DNA of 64,000 nucleotides from Paracoccus sp. SCSIO 75233 (lineage in GTDB: Bacteria > Pseudomonadota > Alphaproteobacteria > Rhodobacterales > Rhodobacteraceae). Below are positions 55,070-63,928 of this stretch, piece by piece. Under the pieces are notes generated by a model, which worked only from the letters and a program-made list of their open reading frames with translations, was not told where the DNA came from and did no database searches. Where the stretch lies: positions 1 through 64,000 of the forward strand of contig NZ_CP115761.1 of the NCBI RefSeq assembly GCF_027912675.1, in the 5' to 3' direction. Numbering within the stretch: position 1 is the stretch's first letter; each line of letters begins with the position of its first letter. A program made the position numbers and the translations under genes.

Positions 55070-56035
55070 ATGACCGAAGGGGCGGAGATCAGTACCGCGA
55101 GAGCGGCTGTCATGACCGGGGGCCGGATCCTGTCAATCGGCGAGGCTATGGTCGAGCTTTCCGGCACCGGGGACGGCGACCTGTGGCGTCTGGGTATAGC
55201 AGGCGACACGCTGAACACGGCATGGTATCTGCGCCGGCTGCTCGGCCCCGAATGGCAGTTGGGTTATTTCAGCCGCGTTGGCATGGGCGAATTCTCGCAA
55301 CGGATGCTGGATTTCCTGCAGTGCGAAGGCATTACCACAGACCATGTCAGCCGCGACCCCGATCACGAAATCGGCCTCTACTCAATTTCACTGAAAGACG
55401 GCGAGCGGAGCTTTTCCTACTGGCGCGATAACTCCGCCGCCCGCCATCTGGCTGACGATCCCGGGCTGTTGACCGCAGCGTTGCAGGGCTGCGATCTGGC
55501 CTATTTCTCGGGCATTACCCTCGCCATTCTGCCCGAGGATCGCCGGAGCACCTTCCTTGACACACTCGCCCGCGCCCGCAAATCCGGTTGCAGCATCGTC
55601 TTCGACCCCAACCTGCGGCCACGCCTTTGGGACGCCGCAACCACGATGTGCCACTGGATAGATACAGCCGCCTCGATCTCCGCGCTGGTCCTGCCCAGCT
55701 TCGACGATGAAAGCGCTCATTTCGGTGACGCAGACCCCGACGAAACGATCCTGCGCTATCTGAACGCGGGCGCGGATCAGGTCATCGTCAAAAATGGCGG
55801 CGGCCCGGTGACTTTCGGCGGCATCGCCGGTAATGGCTGCATCGTTGATTTGCCGCGCAAGACGCCTGTCGACAGCACCGCCGCAGGTGACAGCTTCAAC
55901 GCCGCCTATCTGGCCGCCACACTACGTGGCGCCGACCCCGCCACAGCAATCCGCGCGGGCCATGATCTCAGTTGCCGGGTGATCGGCCATCGGGGCGCCT
56001 TGGTGTGCGAGGCAATCTCGCCACCCGCCCTGTGA
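55070..56035 (+). CDS. PfkB sugar kinase, KdgK-like (2-keto-3-deoxygluconate kinase)
   Basis: A 321-aa ribokinase-fold enzyme. ILSIGEAMVELS and the DPNLRPRLW box are typical of KdgK, and the catalytic Asp lies in DSTAAGDSFNAAYLAA. It would phosphorylate 2-keto-3-deoxygluconate to KDPG; an aldolase of that superfamily is encoded 38 kb away in the same window (dgoA), though that one looks KDPGal-specific. ATG 55070 begins next to the ridA stop; ATG 55112 is another possible start. Last gene of the operon. Confidence 0.85.
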   Translation: MTEGAEISTARAAVMTGGRILSIGEAMVELSGTGDGDLWRLGIAGDTLNTAWYLRRLLGPEWQLGYFSRVGMGEFSQRMLDFLQCEGITTDHVSRDPDHEIGLYSISLKDGERSFSYWRDNSAARHLADDPGLLTAALQGCDLAYFSGITLAILPEDRRSTFLDTLARARKSGCSIVFDPNLRPRLWDAATTMCHWIDTAASISALVLPSFDDESAHFGDADPDETILRYLNAGADQVIVKNGGGPVTFGGIAGNGCIVDLPRKTPVDSTAAGDSFNAAYLAATLRGADPATAIRAGHDLSCRVIGHRGALVCEAISPPAL

Positions 56036-56197
56036 CGCTCGTTCTTCAAAATGCGCGTTTAAGGCCTGTTACCAAATTTAGCGCCTTTCGTCCCTCATGG
56101 TAGCTCCAATCTCCAATGATTAACATATACACGCGACCGTAGAACTTGGCGCCTGAAAATTCCTTCTTAACACGAGCAAAAATCGATCCGGCGCGCA

Positions 56198-57055
56198 CTA
56201 CACAACATTTTCGAATTCATCGGGAAGCTCGAACCAAGAGTTAATAAAATATCTCTTCGGGAAAAGCCGCCTGCTAACAATCTCAGCAGAAACTTGCGTT
56301 TGCTCCCTGAAGGTGTCCAACCCCTGATAAAACGGGATTATGGGTTGTTTTTTCATTTTTAACAGCAGGTTATCTACAGTATCCCGGGTCCAGCCATTCC
56401 CGCGAGGAGTGCGCGTCTTTCCATCACTTCCAAGCTGCCGAATATCTTTCCTGCTCTCCAACACCTGATCATAGTTATCAAGGTTAGCAAATTTCATATG
56501 AAACAAAAGTAAGCTCTCTGCATTATAGTAGGAGCTATGCCATAAAAAATGTGCGCCGCGTCCGACGACAACAGGATCATAAACCACTGATGCTTTCGTG
56601 TATCGCCAATTCCAATGGCCGGTTCGCCGTTGTGCCAAAATCGGACGAGAATCATCCATGACTTCGTCTTCAGGCGTTTGAACAATTTCGACACCTGTTA
56701 CAAAAGATGCAGGCGCATGCCCTCTCGTCTTCAGCGCCTCAGTCAGATTACCACCGTAGCGGGGATCCGGCACAACCAGTTCGTCCACATCGCCTATTAT
56801 CACACAATCATATTGCTTCAATAAGATGCGGAGGATGTCATTGAGCAGCGTCCAGCGCAAAACATCGAAGTCGCCGAATGTTTCTCTAACGATACCAATG
56901 ATATTGCATTCGCGTGCCATTTCTCTAATTGGCGCCTCATCTCCGTGGGAAACTATGTACAGATTTTCCCTCGAAAATGCGCTTCCATAGTGATTTATCC
57001 AACGCTTTAAAAACCAATGATCCCGATAAACCATTGTCAGTGCTGCAACCTTCAT
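56198..57055 (-). CDS. Glycosyltransferase family 2-like protein (Glyco_tranf_2_4 type)
   Basis: A 285-aa GT-A-like protein, beginning MKVAALTMVYRDHWFLKRWINHYG, with a DxD-type motif in VIIGDVDELVVPDP and HWNWRYTKASVVYDPVVVGRGAHFLWH near the acceptor site. Codon use and base composition are more AT-rich than the flanking operons, as in the next two genes, pointing to transfer. It is divergent from the RpiR operon end and runs toward it. Donor and acceptor unknown. Confidence 0.75.
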   Translation of the reverse strand: MKVAALTMVYRDHWFLKRWINHYGSAFSRENLYIVSHGDEAPIREMARECNIIGIVRETFGDFDVLRWTLLNDILRILLKQYDCVIIGDVDELVVPDPRYGGNLTEALKTRGHAPASFVTGVEIVQTPEDEVMDDSRPILAQRRTGHWNWRYTKASVVYDPVVVGRGAHFLWHSSYYNAESLLLFHMKFANLDNYDQVLESRKDIRQLGSDGKTRTPRGNGWTRDTVDNLLLKMKKQPIIPFYQGLDTFREQTQVSAEIVSRRLFPKRYFINSWFELPDEFENVV

Positions 57056-57123
57056 GATCCGCAGGCCCCCTTTCCACTCAATTCTAGCAGCTTGTAAATC
57101 TCATAGATGTACTTTCCTTTACC

Positions 57124-58686
57124 CTAGGATCCCTCACGCAATAATTTCTCGAATCGAGCGCTTGTGTTTTCGCGCCGCTCCCTTGTCGCGGCCGTTACGA
57201 GCTCTTCATCGTCGAAGAAGACCAATTTCTTTGCCTCATCGTATTCAAAATCGAAGGGGAAATTATGAATTTCCTGTGAGTTCATGAAAATGATGTCAAA
57301 AACAGCTGATCCACTTCGGCGATAAGTCTCGTCAATCTGGGCAGCACCCTGAATTTGCTGCCGACTGTTGAACGCCGACATTAGAAAATACCTTGGAAAA
57401 GCTGGGAAGGTCAGCCCAACTGTTGATGAATAGAATATCTCTGTGAACATTAAGTCTATTTGATTCGACAACGTGTCGCGCGGCAGTGTAGCAATCCAAT
57501 TCTCATAAAATGGCTTGAATTGTTCGTAAAGCTCCGGGGCAGTTTTAGCCCCATAGGGCACCAGAAGCCGCTTCAGCTGCCAAAACAAATTTTCTCGTCC
57601 CTTTTCACCGAGCCTATCGGTCAGAACGGCACGCAACAAATCCGTTTGGTGCCCGCGAATCACAACAGACCCATCGGCGATGCCGGTATGAAGGCCACAC
57701 ATAATTTCTCTAGGAAGCGGAATTTCTAGCCCAGCCGCAACCATAAACTCCTGCTTTGCAAGCGCGGTCTGCCGTTTCGTCGGCTTGATTTTTCGCCTGT
57801 CGAGCGCCAGATGCTCTATATCAGCGATTTCAGCGAGCTTACCTGCTATTGCTGCGTCTATTCTGGCCGCATAGTTATGTATCTGGGTAAAACACTGACC
57901 AAAGTTCTTTATTTCTGGGCCAGACATCGCTAAGAGTAGACGGCTATCTTGCCCCCCGGACAACGGTAGCCCGGTAGAAAAATTCTTATTGAGAACGCCA
58001 ATAATCTCGCGGGTTCTTTTGGTAAGAAATTCATACGTGCCAATAAGGTCACTTGTTGTACCGAGTCCCTCCTCTTTTGGCCAAAATCGGTGCTCAGAAA
58101 ATGTTCTAAGGTCGAGATAGCAATTCGGGTTCCCGCGCTTAGCATAAGCATCTTTCGTGTGGAACAGCGAGTACCTTAACTCCCCGCGTGTGACACTCTC
58201 ATGGTCATAGAGGGGATGGCAAATCACCTCGCGATTTAGGCAAAGCGCCAAACTGGAGGCGACCTGGCGTTCGCCGGCATCGAAGACCACTCCGTTCATA
58301 CCGACCGGATCGCTATAACAGCGCCACTCGCTATCTCGCCCTATCAAAATCGTATATCGTCCGGAGACAGGGTAGAGCCATTCTTCAAATGAATCGAAAA
58401 ACTCATCGCTTTGCGCGTCAATTGAATCAATCCGATAGGAGCCTTGGACTAGCCCGTACTGATCGACACCGATCCCCACAAGATAGCCAAAATGCTCACC
58501 ATGCCTGTCCAGAAGAGCGGCGGTTCGCACGCCTGTCCCGGTGTAGACAAACCATGGCCCTATGGCGTGCCGATCCATTGCGTCAGTGAGAGAAGCATTT
58601 TCCGTAATAACGTATTGCCAACGCGTGACCGTCTGAAAACTAACATTCTTAGAGGCACATAATTTTTCAAGCTGCATAGAATTCAT
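57124..58686 (-). CDS. Asparagine-synthetase-like protein lacking the glutaminase cysteine
   Basis: A 520-aa protein. The C-terminal half has the ATP-PPase loop LPLSGGQDSRLLLAM (residues ~241-255). The N-terminal half keeps the glutamine-amidotransferase-like fold (SGRYTILIGRDSEWRCYSDPVGMNGVVFD...ASSLALCLN) but does not begin with the MC-dipeptide, so glutamine hydrolysis there is unlikely. Such proteins adenylate a carboxylate and form amides, as AsnB, lasso cyclases or surface-glycan modifiers do. Start ATG 58686 has GAGGA upstream. AT-rich composition; it sits between two glycosyltransferases, which suggests amidation of a uronic acid or similar, as inference. Confidence 0.7.
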   Translation of the reverse strand: MNSMQLEKLCASKNVSFQTVTRWQYVITENASLTDAMDRHAIGPWFVYTGTGVRTAALLDRHGEHFGYLVGIGVDQYGLVQGSYRIDSIDAQSDEFFDSFEEWLYPVSGRYTILIGRDSEWRCYSDPVGMNGVVFDAGERQVASSLALCLNREVICHPLYDHESVTRGELRYSLFHTKDAYAKRGNPNCYLDLRTFSEHRFWPKEEGLGTTSDLIGTYEFLTKRTREIIGVLNKNFSTGLPLSGGQDSRLLLAMSGPEIKNFGQCFTQIHNYAARIDAAIAGKLAEIADIEHLALDRRKIKPTKRQTALAKQEFMVAAGLEIPLPREIMCGLHTGIADGSVVIRGHQTDLLRAVLTDRLGEKGRENLFWQLKRLLVPYGAKTAPELYEQFKPFYENWIATLPRDTLSNQIDLMFTEIFYSSTVGLTFPAFPRYFLMSAFNSRQQIQGAAQIDETYRRSGSAVFDIIFMNSQEIHNFPFDFEYDEAKKLVFFDDEELVTAATRERRENTSARFEKLLREGS

Positions 58687-58936
58687 TATGATTGTCCTCA
58701 AGCGAAGTTGCATTATTTCGGCATTGTCGCCGCGAAGATGTTAAAAAAAAATACGCCACTCATGAGGACGCAGTCACTTATTGGGACAGGGGGCGGTTAT
58801 TTTAACAACACAGACAAAAGCGGACCGACCAATCAGGTACCACACGCTGCGATAAATTATACCTGCCAGCCGCCTCTCAAACCCACTCTCGCACACCCGC
58901 ATTCGCTTAGGCTTTGTTCCCAAAATAGCATTAATT

Positions 58937-59830
58937 TCACGTCCCGACATCCCCAGGAGACATTCCTGTTTGCTGCTCTAGAGTTGGCTCAACCACTCGC
59001 TTTTTTTTAGGTGGAATCGGAGCCTCTGACGGGACGATCCCATGACGTTGCAGTGCCTTGTGCATGAAGCTGCCGCGACGAGGACGGTTATGCTCCGCCT
59101 CCTCAAGGCGCGGCTTCATTCGACGCGCCCACATATGCACAGCATATGTCTCGGGGGATAGGAAATCCGTTTCAACGTCAAACCGAGACATGATCATCTT
59201 GTTACGGTCCTTGAATGAGATCGGATAGAAAGCTGTCTGCGGCAGCGCATGATCCCATTCGCCGGTCTCTTTGAGATAATGGGACAGAGCAGCCGGTCCC
59301 GTCAGCCCCCATTCCTGTTCCGAAAAATGTAACGGTTCGCCACGATCCTTGGCTGCCTGCAATTCCGCTTGTTGTTTGGGCTTCAGCCAGGGGCCGATGG
59401 CATAGGGATCCGCGACAAAGCGCAACAAACCCTGTAGCGTTTGGGATTCTGGCGGCAGGCGCATGACGGCGTTACATACAAGATGCGGCTTCTCAAGCCC
59501 AAAGACAAACGGATCGCTGAAGTCGAAGGGACGCAGGCACAGCACATCCGCATCGACCCAGATGAAGTCCGATTTTTTCATCAAATGCAGCCGCCACAAA
59601 TCCGCGTGGATGGCGGGGCTGCCGGTTTTCTTGTGGCGTATGATTTCATCACCGGGGAAGATATCGCGAGCATCGCGGAGCGTTACGCCAGCGGGCGCAT
59701 TCGGGATCAGATCATAACAATAAAGTAAGGTTTCGTGACCTGCATCGACAAACGACTTCAAACTCAGTTGCTCAAGCCAAGACAGACGATCGCCAATCCA
59801 CAACGTTGCGATGGTAGGCAGGCTGGTCAT
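58937..59830 (-). CDS. Glycosyltransferase-like protein with a sugar-binding DxD motif
   Basis: A 297-aa protein of the GT32/capsular-polysaccharide-type 'Gly_transf_sug' pattern: IATLWIGDRLSWLEQLSLKSFVDAGHETLLYCYD, then HADLWRLHLMKKSDFIWVDADVLCLRPFD (DxD). The C-terminal ~45 residues are basic and proline-rich (PPKKKR). ATG 59830 is preceded by AGGAAAG. It completes the 56.2-59.8 kb glycan-modification island. Confidence 0.75.
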   Translation of the reverse strand: MTSLPTIATLWIGDRLSWLEQLSLKSFVDAGHETLLYCYDLIPNAPAGVTLRDARDIFPGDEIIRHKKTGSPAIHADLWRLHLMKKSDFIWVDADVLCLRPFDFSDPFVFGLEKPHLVCNAVMRLPPESQTLQGLLRFVADPYAIGPWLKPKQQAELQAAKDRGEPLHFSEQEWGLTGPAALSHYLKETGEWDHALPQTAFYPISFKDRNKMIMSRFDVETDFLSPETYAVHMWARRMKPRLEEAEHNRPRRGSFMHKALQRHGIVPSEAPIPPKKKRVVEPTLEQQTGMSPGDVGT

Positions 59831-60141
59831 ATGCTTTCCTTAATAAAAATATGTTCCTTTTTAGCCGAGTGCGATCAATCGGTCTACCCTACCAAGTGTC
59901 GCTTTTGTAACCGTTTTCTCTGCGCCGCAAGGGAAGAAGGACACATGATCGGACAGCTTAGCGCTCCTGAGGATCACGTTCTGTCATCGTAAAGCGATGT
60001 CATCCCCATACTCTGCCATCATCTGATCGTCGGAACATCTTCTCAGTGGTCGGTTGCTTTGCCTGTCAGCGACATCACCGGGACGTTTTCAATTCCGGCA
60101 GTCCAAGGCCATTGTTGCAGGTCATATTCAGCAACGCCACG
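59831..60141. other. 310-bp gene-free region
   Basis: Nothing recognisable on either strand. It is mildly AT-rich next to the glycosyltransferase and should contain that gene's promoter and the WGR gene's end. Confidence 0.4.
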
Positions 60142-60573
60142 CTAGGCTTCGTTCTCTCGCCGCCCCGCAGGCGCACAGAATTCTTCTGCATACCCGCGCC
60201 GCCGCTTCGCCTTCAGCGTCAGTTCCGCAAACCCCTGCGCCTCGGTTTCGCTTTCGTACCAGCGGGTCAGGCTTTGTCCGCGCCTGCCGATGCGACCCCA
60301 TTCGCGTGTCAGATGCACGCCGCCGAAAAGATCGGCGGAGAGTTCCAGCCGGTAGAAGCGGCGCATGTTCTGATTTGGGTCGATGCGGGTCAGCAGGGTT
60401 GGCGCGCCAAGCGCCTGCGCGGTCCCGGCCAGTTCTACCGCAAGTCCGGATTGCGTCGCTCGCCGATCAGCGGGATCGAAGCCCGGATGCGCTTCGTCAC
60501 GAGGCCGGGGCGAGGTGTCCGCATGAGCGGACCCCACCAGTGCGGGCAGGAACCAGAGGTCATCTTCGTTCAT
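60142..60573 (-). CDS. WGR-domain protein
   Basis: A 143-aa protein. Residues ~67-130 form a WGR domain: MRRFYRLELSADLFGGVHL, REWGRIGRRGQ and FAELTLKAKRRRGYAEEF. WGR domains occur in PARPs and in small bacterial proteins and may bind nucleic acid. The N-terminal 60 residues are unlike the family, so the true start may be later, near the sequence TRIDPNQN. It lies downstream of nosX in the same direction; its role there is unknown. Confidence 0.7.
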   Translation of the reverse strand: MNEDDLWFLPALVGSAHADTSPRPRDEAHPGFDPADRRATQSGLAVELAGTAQALGAPTLLTRIDPNQNMRRFYRLELSADLFGGVHLTREWGRIGRRGQSLTRWYESETEAQGFAELTLKAKRRRGYAEEFCAPAGRRENEA

Positions 60574-60684
60574 GGACGCAGGATAGCAGATGCGAACGAA
60601 AAGTGAATCCTTGTTGAGCGCGCTGGCAGCGAGTGACGGGAAGCGGGCTCAACATATCCGATGCCGCCTAGCACCGCGGCCTTC

Positions 60685-61626
60685 TCAGGCCTCTGCCGCC
60701 CTATCATCCTGTCGCCACGCTTCCAGACGCGCGTCGGGGAAGGCGGCGATCAGGGGCGACAAGGCTTCAGGCCCGACCAGACAGGCCGCCGTCGACAAGG
60801 CATCGGCAAGACCGGCCCGGTTTGCGCTGACCGAGACCGCACGGTCCGCCATATCGGCGCGCGCCCCTGCCCCGGGATCAAGGATATGGCCCAGCTTTCC
60901 GCCCGCATCGAACACCGTTCCACGCAGCGCGGAGCTTGCAAGCGCACGGTCGCGCAGGACCAGACGTTCGGCAGCGCCAGCTTGACCCGCCAGCGTGACC
61001 GGCCAACCCTGCGACCGGGGCGGGGTGCCAACGGCAGCGATTTCTCCGGTGTCGATCAGCACGTCGCGCAACCCTTCGGCGCGCAGCAGCCCGGCGACGC
61101 GGTCGGCAATCACGCCCTGAGCAACGCCGTTCAGCGTCAGCGCCATGCCGTCGCGCACGAACCGGATGCGACTGGCATCGAAATCCACGGCGTCCCAACC
61201 GACAAGCGCGCGCGCCCGGTCGATATCCTCGCCGTCCGGCAGCTGCCCCCGAGCCGCTGCCTCGGCATAGACCGCCCAGAACGGCTGCACGGTCGGGTCG
61301 AACATGCCGCCGCTGGCCTCATGCACACGGCCGCAAAGGCTCAGGCAATCCAGCAGCTCAAACGGCGGAGCATCCAGCCTGCCCGTGCGATTAAGCGCCG
61401 ACAGCGCGCTGTCCGTGCGATACAGGCTGAAAATACCCTCCAGCCGGTCGATCTCGGCACGGGCGGTCGCGATCAGGCGGTCGGCCTCGGGGTGGTCCAT
61501 GATGATCGACGCACCCGCCCCCATTGCCACGCCGCGCCAGTGCCGCAAACCGGGCGCGGCCATCGCCGGCAGGGCCGGGGCCACGACCACACCGGCGGCA
61601 ATACTCAGGAAACGGCGGCGTTTCAT
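60685..61626 (-). CDS. nosX: NosX, ApbE-type FMN transferase of the nos cluster
   Basis: A 313-aa periplasmic flavin transferase with a Tat signal (MKRRRFLSIAAGVVVAPALPAMA). ApbE motifs are present: GVAMGAGASI, LEGIFSLYRTDSALSALN, LNGVAQGVIADRVA and the metal-binding GHILDPGAG, with a C-terminal LADALSTAACL. NosX flavinylates NosR, which feeds electrons to nitrous oxide reductase. It overlaps nosL by 4 bp and is the last gene of nosDFYLX here. It is the second ApbE homologue in the window. Confidence 0.93.
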   Translation of the reverse strand: MKRRRFLSIAAGVVVAPALPAMAAPGLRHWRGVAMGAGASIIMDHPEADRLIATARAEIDRLEGIFSLYRTDSALSALNRTGRLDAPPFELLDCLSLCGRVHEASGGMFDPTVQPFWAVYAEAAARGQLPDGEDIDRARALVGWDAVDFDASRIRFVRDGMALTLNGVAQGVIADRVAGLLRAEGLRDVLIDTGEIAAVGTPPRSQGWPVTLAGQAGAAERLVLRDRALASSALRGTVFDAGGKLGHILDPGAGARADMADRAVSVSANRAGLADALSTAACLVGPEALSPLIAAFPDARLEAWRQDDRAAEA

Positions 61627-62183
61627 GGTTGTTCCTCCTGTTGACCGGCCAGCGCGCGCAAACGGTTCGCATAATCGGATTCCGGCATCGCCATGCTGCC
61701 CGACGGCGGTTTGCCAAGCTCGGGGATCTCCGAAAGCGAGACGATCTGCCCGCCATATTCCGCCGCAAAATCCTCCGCCTTCGCGCGCGTGGCAAAGGGG
61801 ACCGCTTCGGGCATGTTCATCCCGCCCATCCGGGTTGAGCCGGTCACGAAGACAGCGTCCTCCGCCGCGATCCAGTTATCCGGGCCGGGCCGGGCCCAGT
61901 CGGGTGCCGCGCCCATATCACTGACATAGACCGCCACGATCTCCCCCGCCTGTTCGGGCATGCGCCGGAACGCAACCGCATCGCTGACCTGACCAAAAAA
62001 CAGCGGGTCGAGCACGTCTTTCAGGAAAATCTGCGCCTTCGGCCCGGCATGGTCGAGAACGGTCATCTGACAGAAATAGCCGACCGCTTCGGCGGTCATT
62101 GTCATCGGCTCCGGCGCGGCAACCTCTGCCTCGTCCCGGCAGGCGGGCAGCAGCAGAAGCGCCAGGATCAGGGCTTTACGCAT
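61623..62183 (-). CDS. nosL: NosL copper-binding lipoprotein
   Basis: A 186-aa outer or inner membrane lipoprotein that supplies Cu(I) to NosZ. The lipobox is LLPAC in MRKALILALLLLPACRDE. The copper motif is in YFCQMTVLDHAGPKAQIFL, where the family has CxMxxxxHxGPxAQ. Start ATG 62183 overlaps the nosY stop (TGATG) and has AAAGGTGG upstream. Confidence 0.93.
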   Translation of the reverse strand: MRKALILALLLLPACRDEAEVAAPEPMTMTAEAVGYFCQMTVLDHAGPKAQIFLKDVLDPLFFGQVSDAVAFRRMPEQAGEIVAVYVSDMGAAPDWARPGPDNWIAAEDAVFVTGSTRMGGMNMPEAVPFATRAKAEDFAAEYGGQIVSLSEIPELGKPPSGSMAMPESDYANRLRALAGQQEEQP

Positions 62184-63007
62184 CACGGCACCACCTTTCG
62201 GAACGCAAGCAGCGCCAGACCGAAGCCGAATAGCGGCCAAAGCGCCAGGGACCCCAGCGAGGCCATCGGCGGGATCGAACGCGCCGCACCGCCAAGGCCC
62301 GAGGCCGCAGCCGTCGCCTCGCTCGCGGTCAGATTGAACATGCGAAACGCATCTGCCGGGTTTGACAACAACGCAGCGGGCAGGATCGCGCCAACCGCGC
62401 CGCCGCCGTCAGAGGCCACCACCATCGCCAGAAGCCCCAGATCGAACAGAACGACGGCGATGACCCAAAGACCGATCACCAGCCCGGCAGCGCCCGAGGG
62501 GCGACGTGCCAGCGATGACAGCGTATAACCAAGCCCCAGAAAGGCCGCACCCAGCAGAAGCGAGCTCCAGAACAGCCGGAACAGCGCCGCCAGCCCGGAG
62601 GCCGCACCGGCATCCGCCCACAGCGAAACGACCGCCGCCAGCCCGTACCCGGCCAGCAAGGCCAGCGCCAGAACGCCCAGATGCGCGACAAGCTTTCCGG
62701 CCAGAAGCTCCGCCCGGCTCAGCGGATAGGTCAGCATCAGCGGCAGCGTCCCCCGCTCCGCCTCGCCCGCGACGGCATCGAAGGCCAGCAGCAGGCTCAG
62801 CAGCGGGACCAGATAAACGGCGAGGCTGGTCAGGCTGGCAACCACAACCGACAGCCGGTCCGCCCCAAGCGCCCCGGTCGGGGCCGATCCGGCGGCGGTC
62901 AGAACCAGCGAAAACAGCATCATCAGCAGCACCGCAACCAGAACCCAGCGGTTGCGCAGCGCGATCCGAAATTCGGTTGCGGCGATGGCGGCAATACGTC
63001 CGGTCAT
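62183..63007 (-). CDS. nosY: NosY, ABC-type permease of the nos cluster
   Basis: A 274-aa, six-helix ABC-2-type membrane protein (LVAVLLMMLFSLVLTAAGSAPTG, LLSLLLAFDAVAGEAERGTLPLMLTYPLSRAELLAGK). With NosF and NosD it forms the complex needed for maturation of the CuZ site of nitrous oxide reductase. It overlaps nosF by 4 bp. Confidence 0.93.
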   Translation of the reverse strand: MTGRIAAIAATEFRIALRNRWVLVAVLLMMLFSLVLTAAGSAPTGALGADRLSVVVASLTSLAVYLVPLLSLLLAFDAVAGEAERGTLPLMLTYPLSRAELLAGKLVAHLGVLALALLAGYGLAAVVSLWADAGAASGLAALFRLFWSSLLLGAAFLGLGYTLSSLARRPSGAAGLVIGLWVIAVVLFDLGLLAMVVASDGGGAVGAILPAALLSNPADAFRMFNLTASEATAAASGLGGAARSIPPMASLGSLALWPLFGFGLALLAFRKVVP

Positions 63008-63924
63008 GCGGCCCGTCCCTTCGCTTGCCCCTCGGCGGAACGGCTGCCGAAATGGCTGTAGATGTCTTCAAGGCTGGGCGGCGTGACCTCTATATCGGCC
63101 ACCTGCCCGCCTGCCCCGCTCAGCCGCGACAGAAGCGGCATTTTTTCTTCGGACGGCACGGCAAGGCATAGCCGCCCGCCACGCAGTTCCGCGCCCGGCA
63201 GCATGGCGGCAACCGCACCTGCACAGCCGGTCGCCGGGGTGACGGCGAACTGCACCGGCAGCGCGGCGCGGCTGCGCAGATCGGCAATCGTGCCCTCGGC
63301 CACCATCCGGCCTTCCGACAGGATGACGATCGCATCGGTCCGCGCCTCCACCTCCGTCAGCGCGTGAGAGGACAGCAGGATCGCCGTGCCTTGCGCCGCG
63401 AGATCGTCCAGCAGCGCATAGAATTCCCGCCGCGACACCGGGTCGAGGCCCGATGTCGGCTCATCCAGCACCATCAGCTGCGGCGCGCCGATCAGGGCCT
63501 GCGCCAGCCCGACCCGCTGACGCATCCCCTTGGAATAGGTCCCGATCCGGCGGCTGGCCGCGTGTTCCAGCCCGACGCGGGCCAGCAACTCGGTCGCCTT
63601 GCGGGGATCTTCGCCCCGCAGTCGCAGATATTGCCGGATCTGTTCCTGTCCGGTCAGGGCGGGATGAAACGCGACGCTCTCGGGCAGGTAGGCCACGGCA
63701 CGGCGCGCGCTCGCACTACCGGGGGCCGCCCCCGTCACCTCGACCGTGCCGCCGTCAAATCCGATCAGACCCAGCACGATTTTCATCAGCGTCGACTTGC
63801 CCGCACCGTTATGACCCAGAAGCGCCACGCGCTGTCCGGCCTCGACCGTCAGCGAAACCCCTTTCAGCGCCTCGATATTGCCGAACCGCTTGCGAAGCCC
63901 GGCCACTGCCAACCGTGTGGTCAT
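63004..63924 (-). CDS. nosF: NosF, ABC-type ATPase of the nos cluster
   Basis: A 306-aa ATPase. Walker A is GHNGAGKSTL, the signature is YSKGMRQRVGLAQAL, Walker B is LMVLDEPTSGLD and the H-loop is LLSSHALTE. It powers NosDFY in CuZ assembly. ATG 63924 lies 4 bp after the nosD stop. Confidence 0.94.
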   Translation of the reverse strand: MTTRLAVAGLRKRFGNIEALKGVSLTVEAGQRVALLGHNGAGKSTLMKIVLGLIGFDGGTVEVTGAAPGSASARRAVAYLPESVAFHPALTGQEQIRQYLRLRGEDPRKATELLARVGLEHAASRRIGTYSKGMRQRVGLAQALIGAPQLMVLDEPTSGLDPVSRREFYALLDDLAAQGTAILLSSHALTEVEARTDAIVILSEGRMVAEGTIADLRSRAALPVQFAVTPATGCAGAVAAMLPGAELRGGRLCLAVPSEEKMPLLSRLSGAGGQVADIEVTPPSLEDIYSHFGSRSAEGQAKGRAA

Positions 63925-63928
63925 GGTG

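Noticed and set aside
57124..58936. Lasso-peptide biosynthesis cluster around the AsnB-like gene
   Set aside because: No leader peptidase, no RiPP recognition element, and no small precursor gene in the flanking 220 bp.
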